NCBI GenBank assembly: GCA_002398875.1
Contig: DHCC01000063.1
Span: 36,080 to 43,659 of the forward strand
Direction: 5' to 3'
Length of the DNA: 7,580 bases
Origin: Bacteroidales bacterium UBA4912
Lineage (GTDB): Bacteria; Bacteroidota; Bacteroidia; Bacteroidales; Dysgonomonadaceae
A program made the translations under genes and the position numbers. The notes under the pieces were generated by a model, which saw only the letters and a program-made list of their open reading frames with translations, had not been told where the DNA came from and ran no database searches. Below, one piece after another: positions 1-7,523 of the stretch; position 1 is the first letter of the stretch, and every line of letters starts with the position of its first letter.

Positions 1-231
1 AAATATTTTGTCCTTTGAAATCTAATTGATTACTTTATTCTCTTTTTATAAACTATATTGTTTAAGTTAAGGTTGTTATCCTCGTAAAACAAAGTTTATC
101 AAAATGATATAGCTTATTCTTTTGCTAGTTATCCGTCTTTTCCGATTTTAAACATAGAAATTTTGTTTTAGAATTTATTTGCCATTCACTTTTGTGATAT
201 GATTTTGAATATATAGATATAATGAACGAAG
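1..231. other. AT-rich stretch downstream of the lipoprotein gene, no gene seen
   Basis: All frames on both strands are closed by frequent stops or lack protein-like composition. The only inverted repeats are short and AT-rich: TCAC-4-GTGA at 186-197 and TTGTT-10-AACAA at 73-92. Neither is a convincing intrinsic terminator. Two near-matches to the Bacteroidota -7 element occur on the minus strand around 88-110, which might serve a gene beyond the left edge, but I cannot support a promoter there. Confidence 0.5.
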
Positions 232-1473
232 CTAAGTCTCCCATGTGAAAATTGCAATGTCTCCAGGATCGATTTCCACTTTTTCTGAGGCGTTGTTAAC
301 AGGGATAATGGTCGCGTCTTTTAACACTCTTTTTACTGTATCCTCTGTCTTGATAGTGAACGTCATTGATTCTAAAAAATCACGGTTTACAATGATTAAA
401 AAACGTCTTCCCTCTTTTTTAAGTACTGAAACTAAGGCTCTACCATCAACTGTTTCTAAAGATTTAATCTGGTTGGGGAGCTCGTCGATAGATCGGGTTC
501 CATCTGGTATCTGCTCACCCGTATGCCATACTGAAATTAGCTTAGAACCTAAAAAGACACCAGATAATGAATGAATCTCTTGATTCACCAATTTAATACG
601 ATCATAAACAATAGTGCGAGTTCCATCGAGATTAATGGGAGCACTATGGAAGTCCCAAGTCGTGCTTTCACCTGGGTGCCAATAAGTAAAATACTGTAAG
701 GTTTGTGCACCATAAGCTAGATTGCTGTACATCTGAAGGCGAATTTCAGAAACAGTTGGAATGGGATAAGGCTTGTGTGCTATTGCAAGTGAAAAAGCCC
801 AGAACGGAAGTCCTGATTCTTTGGATGCCGCCGTAATAATCTCCAGATTTTTATACCATTCTTTTCGTAGCGTCCGTACACCATTATCTTCAATAACTGG
901 ATAATGATCAAATGAAATAAATGGTACAGGCACCTCTTTCAGAAACAACTCAACATGTTTGATGTAAGGATCCTCTCCAAGTTCTAATACTCTATCCTTC
1001 CCGAGTAATTGTTCTTTATTGGCATAATTAGGAAAGAGGTTAATATAGCAGCCATGTTCTTTGTCAACCGACTGGATCTGTTTCACCCATGCTCCTAATT
1101 TAGGGAAATCTGTCGCACACGGTTCATCCATCAAATGATAACCCGCCAGAGCCGGATGTGTCATTAATCGCTGTGCGGTCTTTTCAGGTTCGGATATCAA
1201 TTCCGGACAAGAAGGCATTAATTTTATACCTACTTCATATGCCACATCCAATGCTTTTTCAACAGCTTCGATACTTGAATAACTGGAAAAATTGATATTG
1301 ATACCTGATTCCTTTAGTTCTTTGAATCGCTCAACAGTGGTTTCTGTTTCAGGAACACCTATCCAGGCCATAATGGGGAATTCACCGATGCTTTCAATTT
1401 GTGCTTTAGTTTTCTCTTGTGAACAGTTGCAGAGTACAATTATCCCTAAGAATAATAGAACATATTTTTTCAT
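232..1473 (-). CDS. Putative glycoside hydrolase-like (TIM-barrel) lipoprotein
   Basis: The 413-residue product starts with a lipoprotein signal (MKK, hydrophobic core 5-14, LCNC at 14-17 with the acylated Cys at 17), so it is membrane-anchored; this also fixes the start. The body reads like a (beta/alpha)8 barrel of the clan GH-A kind: FPIMAWIG at 32-39 (strand 1), NINFSSY at 59-65, GIKLMPSC at 82-89, then AGYHLMDEP at 110-118 placing Glu117 where the acid/base of clan GH-A sits after strand 4, PFISFDHYP at 184-192, LPFWAFSLA at 222-230, and a late-barrel segment with AYGAQTLQYFTYW at 253-265. Residues about 305-413 form a small beta domain such as often follows these barrels. No clear Glu appears at the end of strand 7, where the usual nucleophile would be. 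I cannot name a GH family or substrate. It follows the DUF5107-TPR gene after a gap holding a transposase relic. Gene certain; hydrolase role moderate. Confidence 0.88.
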   Translation of the reverse strand: MKKYVLLFLGIIVLCNCSQEKTKAQIESIGEFPIMAWIGVPETETTVERFKELKESGININFSSYSSIEAVEKALDVAYEVGIKLMPSCPELISEPEKTAQRLMTHPALAGYHLMDEPCATDFPKLGAWVKQIQSVDKEHGCYINLFPNYANKEQLLGKDRVLELGEDPYIKHVELFLKEVPVPFISFDHYPVIEDNGVRTLRKEWYKNLEIITAASKESGLPFWAFSLAIAHKPYPIPTVSEIRLQMYSNLAYGAQTLQYFTYWHPGESTTWDFHSAPINLDGTRTIVYDRIKLVNQEIHSLSGVFLGSKLISVWHTGEQIPDGTRSIDELPNQIKSLETVDGRALVSVLKKEGRRFLIIVNRDFLESMTFTIKTEDTVKRVLKDATIIPVNNASEKVEIDPGDIAIFTWET

Positions 1474-1507
1474 AGGATATTTATTAAAAATTTGTGATTA
1501 TTAATTT

Positions 1508-1515
1508 CAAAGATT
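1508..1515 (-). promoter_or_regulatory. Possible Bacteroidota -7 element for the lipoprotein gene
   Basis: AATCTTTG on the minus strand differs by one base from the Bacteroidota -7 consensus TAnnTTTG and ends 34 bases before the ATG at 1473. The nearest TTG that could act as the -33 element (1542-1540) is about 24 bases upstream, longer than the usual 19-21, and lies at the end of the transposase relic. If real, it would let this gene be transcribed apart from the upstream pair. A single near-match in AT-rich DNA is weak evidence. Confidence 0.2.
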
Positions 1516-1532
1516 TATATTGTCGTGCCTTA

Positions 1533-1652
1533 AAAAAACCAACTACCAATGCAGTGTATATCAACCTCATGCAGGGAATAAACCTTATTCTTATCATTCT
1601 TCTTCTGGACCGTAGTGTCAATGTAAATGCCTATAGCCTTCTCCAATCCATT
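1533..1652 (-). pseudogene. Relic of an IS5/IS1182-type transposase
   Basis: Forty codons, open between a TAG at 1655-1653 and a TAA at 1532-1530, read as protein on the minus strand. They contain KKND, then DKNKVYSLHE, then a VDIHCIG segment. In DDE transposases of the IS5/IS1182 type this block (Q-K-x-x-D-K-x-K-x-Y-S-x-H-x-x-x-V-x-C-I) is followed by K-G-K-x-H-x-x-Y-E-F-G; here the match stops right after CIG and runs into SWFF and a stop. There is no start codon, no N-terminal domain and no catalytic DDE region, and I see no terminal inverted repeats. It is therefore a fragment left by deletion of an insertion sequence between genes 2 and 3. The family resemblance is from memory of the motif; the exact family is uncertain. 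Confidence 0.65.
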
Positions 1653-1664
1653 CTAGTGAGTGAA

Positions 1665-4600
1665 TCACTTGATAATTTGCAATATTTCCGATATCAGATT
1701 AAAGTTTGCATCCCCTGTCGCTTGTTCCCAAGGTCTGGTATCTTCAACCGTGTATCGTTCCGTTAAAAGACTCGTTGCCAGTTGTGTATTTCCTTTATAA
1801 ATTGCTGTAGCCCATTGACCTATTTTTGAATCAGACTGATTGGCTAACCACTTGTCAGCAACTAAATCCGCTTGTTGCATATTGCCCAATTTTTTCATGG
1901 CGATTGCGACTAGCAATTCATTCGAAACGGATTTTCTACCGAAAATACCCTTTTCGGTTATTTTACGATAATAAGAAGCGGCTTCTGCCTCTTTTCCCTG
2001 TTTTTCGAGAATAATAGCCATCAGAAAATCTTCGAGCCGCTCATCAATATCCGCATCATACGGCTTACCTACTCCCAGATTTTCAATCCATTTTTTAGAA
2101 TCTTCTACAGAGCGAATGGCTTGTGCATATCTTTTCCGCTTTAGTTGGTCGGCCGCCTGATAAAGATGGGATTCTCGGTAGATAGCCCTCCCTTCATAAG
2201 CGCCTTCGTTCGGCAGTACATTTGTCCGCTTTAACAGAGCGATACTTTCATTATATTTACCGTTCAATTGCAACGCCTTGGCATATTTCAATCCGATCAT
2301 GTAATTATTCGGGAACCTGTCAGCATAGCGTTTAGCAAGCTGCATTGCTAAAGCAAATTCGTTTGTCCGAAGATAGTGGTTGATAAGAGAAAATCCTACC
2401 CGCCATGTCGGATCTATTTTTTCGGCCTTCAGCAAATCGGACAATCCATCTTTTCCATTTTTCAATAGGGCACGGCTCTGATAGTAAGGGGCAAAAGGTA
2501 CATCGTCGTGTTTATCCAGCAATACCAAAGCCGTCGGTTTATCGCCTAGATGCCACAGAAGAATCGCCGTGTAATAATCCGTTTTCCAAGAGTTAGAGAC
2601 TGCTTTCGCGTAATGAAGTGCTTTGAGTGTTGCCGGGCGGAAAGGGAATACACCTTCGGGAGAAGCGGATATCGCCATATTCAGCAATTTTTCTCCTTCC
2701 TCCTCCTTGCCCATCAGGTGGTTTATGTAGGCACTCCAGTAGAGTGCGATCGGGTTGCTTTTCGCGAATGACAATAATTGCAATGCCTCATCCCACAAAC
2801 CGGCAGAATAATACCATAGCGCTATTTCGATATAAGTTTCCCAGGGAAGTTCACTGCGGACCAATCTGCGAAAACTATCCATATCGCCCGACATCAGCGC
2901 TAATTCGAAACGAACAGGGTGATTTAACGGCATCTCTTCCAGTATTTTCGTTCCAAAATCCTTAACCTCAGCCTGCAGGTCGGAATAACGCAGTCCAATC
3001 AACCGAGCTAAGATGGCATCGGGATTGCGGGGATTTGTTTCCAACGCCAGAGAGGCATAATGGAGGGATTTTTTCCAGTCTTTCTCTTTCAGGAAGCATT
3101 TGGCTAGCATACCGTAAGCCGCGCTGCGATAAGCTGGCGAATAGGAGGCAACGGAAAATCCGTCTTTTGCATCCGCCATCCGCGATTCATAACTGATTAG
3201 GCCGTAGATATAATTGGCCTCTCCATTATAAGCATCTAAGCTCAACGCGGTTTTAGCGTATTCCAATGCTTTTTCGTAACGGCCTGTCCTGTAGCAGATG
3301 GAGGCCATTTTATTCAATGCAGGCAGATAATACTTGTCTTTCGCAAGGCACTGGATGAACGACTCTTCTGCTCGACGGAGATGTTTTTGATTCATCCACT
3401 GCTCACCTTTAACATAAAGGCCGTATGCTCCATCCCAATCGAAATCTTTAGGTAATCTATTCGGGCGATTCATGTTCTCATGCTCCGGTGATTCGTACCA
3501 CACCAGCTCTTTATCCCCGATTTCGATGATCAGTGGGGCTTTGCTTGTCAACTGGAATTCTTTTTTCCATGTTTCAAGTACATTCAATCGAAGCGTTTCA
3601 CTAAATAAAACCTGCTCCGCGTCTTTCACGGCAAGCGTGGTTTGAACCTGTTGCAAAGGCGAGAAAGTAACGATCAGTTTGCCCTCTTTTCGAATCGCGT
3701 TAAGCGTTCCGATGGAGCTTGCCTTGGAAATACCTCCCGTATCTTTCGTTGGGAACCAGTATTCCTTCCATACATCGGTTGCGCCCGGTACAAATGAAAA
3801 GTGTTTAAAGGGAGTGTACGCGCTGCTTGTCGCCGGTTGGTTATACATACGTCCAGATTGAAGCTCCACGTACTGGCCGTCGGTATCGGTCAACAGGTTT
3901 TCCCAGATATTACCGGACCGGGATAATCCCCAGAGAAATATTTTCATACCCAGTTTCTCGTCATACGCTGCGTGATGGACCGATCCAAAGTCGTCATCAT
4001 GCCAATAAGCACCGTAAAAATCATTGTATTTTCCCATCACGTGGTATGATTTATCTCTTCCAAAGTTGTTTTTCTCATACCAGGATATATCGCGGCCCTG
4101 TTCATCAATGGGAAAAGCATAAACATCCCCACCGTGGCTGATTTGGTATTGTCCCGGATAACAGAATTCCAGGTTGCCCGCTGCCTTGTAACCGGCATTC
4201 ATCCATTGGTAATAGGGTTGTTCCAACGACGAAGTGTTTGTCCAGATCGTACGTGTTGTAAAATAAGCTTTGTCTTTGGGCAGGTTGATTTCTACCTGCC
4301 ACGTAGTCTGTGTCAAAAATTCCGTAGCACTGATAAAACAACTGACGCTGCCGTCCTCGTTCGACCTGATGAAATAATCGATCGGGGTAGCCGTTGTTGG
4401 GGCATGGCCAATAATCCCGAAATTAAATTCGATCCCTCCCGATGTCCAAGCACCTCGCATAGCAATATCCCGGAATTTAACGGCATGATTGTAATAAATA
4501 AATTCCTTGCCTGTAGATTTTTCGATCGCACCCCAAATTTTTCCACCAATTTCAGGAAAGATCGACAGCTTGATGTAATCATTTTCCATCTCGACCACGT

Positions 4601-4835
4601 TCCATTCTTTTGGGATAGAATTTTCACTATACCCGTCAAAACGAAAATAGGGATAGTAAGAGTTTTCAGGTCTTGCTACGGGGTCTGGGTCAGAGAACAT
4701 ATACGTGGGCATAGATAGTTTTACTTCTTTTACTGAAGCCTTACTGATTTGCTCGGAATGTTTTACATTCTCTTTTCCCGCAGATAAGGAGTTACTTATT
4801 ATGAACGATAACAATAATATGAATAATCTTTCCAT
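1665..4835 (-). CDS. Exported DUF5107-type domain protein with C-terminal TPR repeats
   Basis: The 1056-residue product has a signal peptide (hydrophobic core about 4-15, likely cleavage after SLSA at 16-19), so it acts outside the cytoplasm. Residues about 40-365 match the DUF5107 family as I know it: a galactose-mutarotase-like beta-sandwich with PEIGGKIWGA at 94-103, GGIEFNFG at 133-140 followed by GHAPTT at 143-148, and WMNAGYKA at 211-218. A short beta linker (about 375-450) follows. From about 470 to 1020 the protein is helical and built from TPR-like repeats; the clearest are about 501-535 (NKMASICYRTGRYEKAL), 570-602 and 845-870. This domain order, at about 1,000-1,100 residues, is common in Bacteroidota proteins located near glycan-degradation genes, but the reaction is not established to my knowledge. 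Conserved His144, Glu136 and Glu95 are candidate active-site residues by inference only. The start follows gene 1 by nine bases and gives a clean signal peptide. It is translationally close to gene 1 and probably its functional partner. No terminator is evident after its TGA. Confidence 0.92.
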   Translation of the reverse strand: MERLFILLLSFIISNSLSAGKENVKHSEQISKASVKEVKLSMPTYMFSDPDPVARPENSYYPYFRFDGYSENSIPKEWNVVEMENDYIKLSIFPEIGGKIWGAIEKSTGKEFIYYNHAVKFRDIAMRGAWTSGGIEFNFGIIGHAPTTATPIDYFIRSNEDGSVSCFISATEFLTQTTWQVEINLPKDKAYFTTRTIWTNTSSLEQPYYQWMNAGYKAAGNLEFCYPGQYQISHGGDVYAFPIDEQGRDISWYEKNNFGRDKSYHVMGKYNDFYGAYWHDDDFGSVHHAAYDEKLGMKIFLWGLSRSGNIWENLLTDTDGQYVELQSGRMYNQPATSSAYTPFKHFSFVPGATDVWKEYWFPTKDTGGISKASSIGTLNAIRKEGKLIVTFSPLQQVQTTLAVKDAEQVLFSETLRLNVLETWKKEFQLTSKAPLIIEIGDKELVWYESPEHENMNRPNRLPKDFDWDGAYGLYVKGEQWMNQKHLRRAEESFIQCLAKDKYYLPALNKMASICYRTGRYEKALEYAKTALSLDAYNGEANYIYGLISYESRMADAKDGFSVASYSPAYRSAAYGMLAKCFLKEKDWKKSLHYASLALETNPRNPDAILARLIGLRYSDLQAEVKDFGTKILEEMPLNHPVRFELALMSGDMDSFRRLVRSELPWETYIEIALWYYSAGLWDEALQLLSFAKSNPIALYWSAYINHLMGKEEEGEKLLNMAISASPEGVFPFRPATLKALHYAKAVSNSWKTDYYTAILLWHLGDKPTALVLLDKHDDVPFAPYYQSRALLKNGKDGLSDLLKAEKIDPTWRVGFSLINHYLRTNEFALAMQLAKRYADRFPNNYMIGLKYAKALQLNGKYNESIALLKRTNVLPNEGAYEGRAIYRESHLYQAADQLKRKRYAQAIRSVEDSKKWIENLGVGKPYDADIDERLEDFLMAIILEKQGKEAEAASYYRKITEKGIFGRKSVSNELLVAIAMKKLGNMQQADLVADKWLANQSDSKIGQWATAIYKGNTQLATSLLTERYTVEDTRPWEQATGDANFNLISEILQIIK

Positions 4836-4844
4836 GCTAAAACT
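4836..4844 (-). other. 9-base junction between the two large genes
   Basis: Only nine bases (AAGTTTTAG on the coding strand) separate the TAA of the 892-residue gene from the ATG of the 1056-residue gene. This leaves no room for a separate promoter or terminator, so the two are almost certainly co-transcribed. There is no Shine-Dalgarno sequence; the leader is A/T-rich, as is usual in Bacteroidota. Confidence 0.8.
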
Positions 4845-7523
4845 TTAATTTTTATTATCTGATTTTCTAATGGAAATCAGGTTTCTCTTTCTCAACTCTT
4901 CTAAACTTTTTTTCCAATCTCCCCCCTCTGCCCACAAGTAGTAGGAGAAATACATCGTGCTTTGCTGTATAATGGGTGTCCAGGGTTGAAATTCAACATA
5001 AGAATGTGGAGCATCTGAATTGTGGGGGAGATTCATCCACATATGCAAGAATATTGGTTGTTCCACAGGAAAAGCCCCTATAAAAGCTATATTTTCTTTA
5101 GTATCTTGTCCGGCGTTCCACCCTTCTTGTGCTTCTATAGCTTGTCCGTAGTAATCATCTGGTCTCATCCGGTACTCTTTCATTCCTTTTGTCGTGAGGA
5201 CCGTGAACACATCCTCAGTTCCGTGTTCTTTTCCTAACTCCAGAATGGGTTGAGGACCCAGAACATTTGCATCTTTATCCTTGAATACCAACGCAAACCG
5301 CACCTCTACCAATGGAGTGTTCCCATATAAAGTAAAAATCTTCTTGATGGTATTTCCATAGTATTCTGCTTCCATTTCCACCTGCACGTAATCACCCTCC
5401 GCTTTTGTAATTTTCGCGTCATAAACGCGATGTGTCTCCATACTTGCCTGTCCAAGGAAATCTTCAAAACCACCATACGGATAATATCCTCTCATACGAT
5501 AGGGTCTCCTATGGTCGGCAGTCTTTTCCGGCCATCCTTTGTAAAATACATTATCATTTTTGCTTTTGATAATATATTCAATTATGCGGGCGCCTGTCGT
5601 TAGAAGGGTAATCTTTACAGAATCATTTTCCATACGATACTCGTTAATTCCATCACCGTCGATGTCTACTTCGTACACGTACGGTTTGCCTTCTGCTTTG
5701 CCGACGCCGAGCTGTGTCTCAGCAGTAAGGTCTAAGGCGCTTGTCCTCACGATATAATCCCCGGGAGTTACATTTAGCTTGAAAATCTGTTCTTCCCAAG
5801 AAGCTGTTTCTGTGTGAAATGTTTTTGTCTGACTGTAAATTGCTTTTTTAGTATTGTTTTTTTTGTAAACGGAGACTTCGACCGGAAAGCTGGTTTTTTG
5901 CGTATAATTATGGATTGTCACCGGATAAGTTACTTCCGGAGCGTGTGAATAAAGCAATTGATGGGTAGAGATAGACGGTGGTAAATCCAGCATGGTGAGT
6001 GTTTTCTTCGTTTTTTCTCCCGAAACAAAGTTTACTGCTATCGGATTGGTTCTACCCATAGCCTCTTTACCCGGTTGTAAAGGAATTTTAAATTGTTTTT
6101 CTTCGCCACCTTGCAACGTGATAGAACCGAGCAAATTAGTAACCTTTACGGCAGTTGATGTGATAATGTCGAATTTACCCGTTATCGGCGAAGCATTGTA
6201 ATTCTTTACCGTAACCAGTAAATTATACTTGTCCACTTCAGCTTTCAAATCTAATTTATCATAGTAATAATCTTCCAGGTAAATTTTGTCTAAATAGAGT
6301 AATCCTACTGTATGGCGATATTTTGCAGGCCCCATGAACATGGCTTTACTTAATACGGCAACTTCTTTCCGGCTCAAAATGGCTTCCCATAGTGTTTCAC
6401 TGGTCAGCGGTTTATCTTTTTCGATGAATAAAATCATGGAAGATGTGAGGTTCCCGCTAAGATAACCTGTTTTATTAATAAAGGGGACATCTTCATTATC
6501 GATTTGTTCTTTATTTCCCGCATTTGCCATCACACCGTCGTATTGATAGTTTTCCGAACCCGGATCATAAACCCTACGAAATACATATCCTTCTTTCTTT
6601 TTGGCAAAATCAATCCATGGTTGGCGTCCCGGCATATCCTGTACCTGTAAATCCTCGTAATCTTTGCATCCGTATATTGGTGAAAAGCCCACTTCGGCTA
6701 CAATGGGCAAGTCAATTTCTTTTACCCAACCCTCAATATCTTTTTGAGCTAGAAATTCCATGTACCCATCAAATATAAACCAGGAATTACCTTCGTTCAT
6801 ACCTAGCCCCATTAATTCTAGCGGATGTCCTTGTTCGATCGTTACGCTCTTTAAAAGAGAAGAGACGCCAAAAAATCCTTTATGCATCCGGTATTTTTCT
6901 ACTACTCCCCTAGCTGTATTGATCTGTTCCAGTAGCAGTTTCACTTGTTCCGAAGAGGAAGAGGAGATAACGAATAACCTTTTGGAGCCGTTGATCATAT
7001 AGAACGCTTTTACAGGCTGGAGATCTGTAGCTTTCAACTGGTGGCTATCTATTTCTTTCACCCATTCGAACAGGGAAATAGCTTTTTCTTCCAGGTTGCG
7101 TCCCACCTCCGTAGAAGGATCTGTGACAACCAGTACATCTCCATTTTTTATTGCGCTATCAAATTCATCGGCAGATGGATTCTCTAAGATCCTGTATTGG
7201 CTTGTAAAAAGATTAGATATGAAACCTTCCTGCATCAGCAATCCGGGCAAGCCCAAATCTTCCGCAACATCAATCTTGCTCTGTAGAATAGTTGATTTCA
7301 CGTCGGGCATGGCAATCTTAAACAAGTTACCGTATCTAAACCAGTTGGTATAAGTGTCATGCCAGTGATTTGTGAATCCGTTGAAGTTTATTTGATTGGT
7401 AATGAATGAGTTATTCTGTTTTGGAGCTGCTGTTTGAAATCCTGAAAGATTTTGTCCATGAACGATGATGGATGGCAAAAAAAATGAAAAAAAACAGATA
7501 ATTAGGAGATGTAATTTGTTCAT
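4845..7523 (-). CDS. Exported multidomain protein of unknown function with mutarotase-like C-terminal domain
   Basis: The 892-residue product begins with a Sec-type signal peptide (Lys at 3, hydrophobic core about 5-22, likely cleavage after VHG at 21-23), so it is probably periplasmic or secreted. I do not recognise residues 25-415. They contain alternating hydrophobic strands and helices (for example LVVTDP at 131-136 and LFVISSSSSEQV at 183-194) and an aromatic, acidic stretch around 240-330. Residues about 422-515 and 527-610 look like two Ig-like beta-sandwich linkers. At 620-628 there is a DIDGDGINE loop of the calcium-binding DxDxDGxxE type. It leads into a beta-rich, Tyr/Trp/Gly-rich region (about 629-870) that resembles galactose-mutarotase-like domains, with an RGYYPYGGFEDF segment at 678-689. 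The start is chosen because it directly precedes the signal peptide, behind an A-rich AAAAAAGG leader. It is the first gene of a tight pair with the DUF5107-TPR gene. A role in binding or processing carbohydrate is inference. Certain as a gene, weak on function. Confidence 0.9.
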   Translation of the reverse strand: MNKLHLLIICFFSFFLPSIIVHGQNLSGFQTAAPKQNNSFITNQINFNGFTNHWHDTYTNWFRYGNLFKIAMPDVKSTILQSKIDVAEDLGLPGLLMQEGFISNLFTSQYRILENPSADEFDSAIKNGDVLVVTDPSTEVGRNLEEKAISLFEWVKEIDSHQLKATDLQPVKAFYMINGSKRLFVISSSSSEQVKLLLEQINTARGVVEKYRMHKGFFGVSSLLKSVTIEQGHPLELMGLGMNEGNSWFIFDGYMEFLAQKDIEGWVKEIDLPIVAEVGFSPIYGCKDYEDLQVQDMPGRQPWIDFAKKKEGYVFRRVYDPGSENYQYDGVMANAGNKEQIDNEDVPFINKTGYLSGNLTSSMILFIEKDKPLTSETLWEAILSRKEVAVLSKAMFMGPAKYRHTVGLLYLDKIYLEDYYYDKLDLKAEVDKYNLLVTVKNYNASPITGKFDIITSTAVKVTNLLGSITLQGGEEKQFKIPLQPGKEAMGRTNPIAVNFVSGEKTKKTLTMLDLPPSISTHQLLYSHAPEVTYPVTIHNYTQKTSFPVEVSVYKKNNTKKAIYSQTKTFHTETASWEEQIFKLNVTPGDYIVRTSALDLTAETQLGVGKAEGKPYVYEVDIDGDGINEYRMENDSVKITLLTTGARIIEYIIKSKNDNVFYKGWPEKTADHRRPYRMRGYYPYGGFEDFLGQASMETHRVYDAKITKAEGDYVQVEMEAEYYGNTIKKIFTLYGNTPLVEVRFALVFKDKDANVLGPQPILELGKEHGTEDVFTVLTTKGMKEYRMRPDDYYGQAIEAQEGWNAGQDTKENIAFIGAFPVEQPIFLHMWMNLPHNSDAPHSYVEFQPWTPIIQQSTMYFSYYLWAEGGDWKKSLEELRKRNLISIRKSDNKN
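5640..5666 (-). other. DxDxDGxxE calcium-type loop (codons 620-628 of the 892-residue protein)
   Basis: The codons read DIDGDGINE, matching the spacing of the acidic loop found in EF-hand, dockerin and FG-GAP-type repeats (D at 620, 622 and 624, G at 625, E at 628). It occurs once, so it is not a dockerin pair. It lies exactly where the Ig-like region ends and the C-terminal beta domain begins, which suggests a structural calcium site fixing the domain junction. The motif is seen directly; calcium binding is inferred. Confidence 0.5.

Noticed and set aside
186..197. TCAC-TTTT-GTGA hairpin downstream of the lipoprotein gene
   Set aside because: A four-base stem without a following T-run is too weak for an intrinsic terminator and its arms are in the wrong order for a CRP-type operator.
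1474..1530. Alternative minus-strand frame continuing after the transposase relic (about 20 codons, containing FFKARQYKSL)
   Set aside because: It looks protein-like but does not match the expected transposase continuation and is too short and AT-rich to support.
1494..1766. Plus-strand 90-codon open frame across the gap and the end of the 1056-residue gene
   Set aside because: It overlaps the tail of a certain gene and is the antisense of the transposase relic. Its product has no recognisable features and its start has no leader signal.
4105..4639. Two minus-strand open frames (4105-4341 and 4313-4639) inside the DUF5107 region
   Set aside because: They are out-of-frame readings of the same gene; the long frame is unbroken and carries the family motifs, so there is no frameshift to explain.
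4134..4718. Plus-strand 194-codon open frame
   Set aside because: It lies wholly inside the DUF5107 domain coding region on the opposite strand. The product is low in coherent structure and rich in Arg and Cys, as expected for an antisense shadow.
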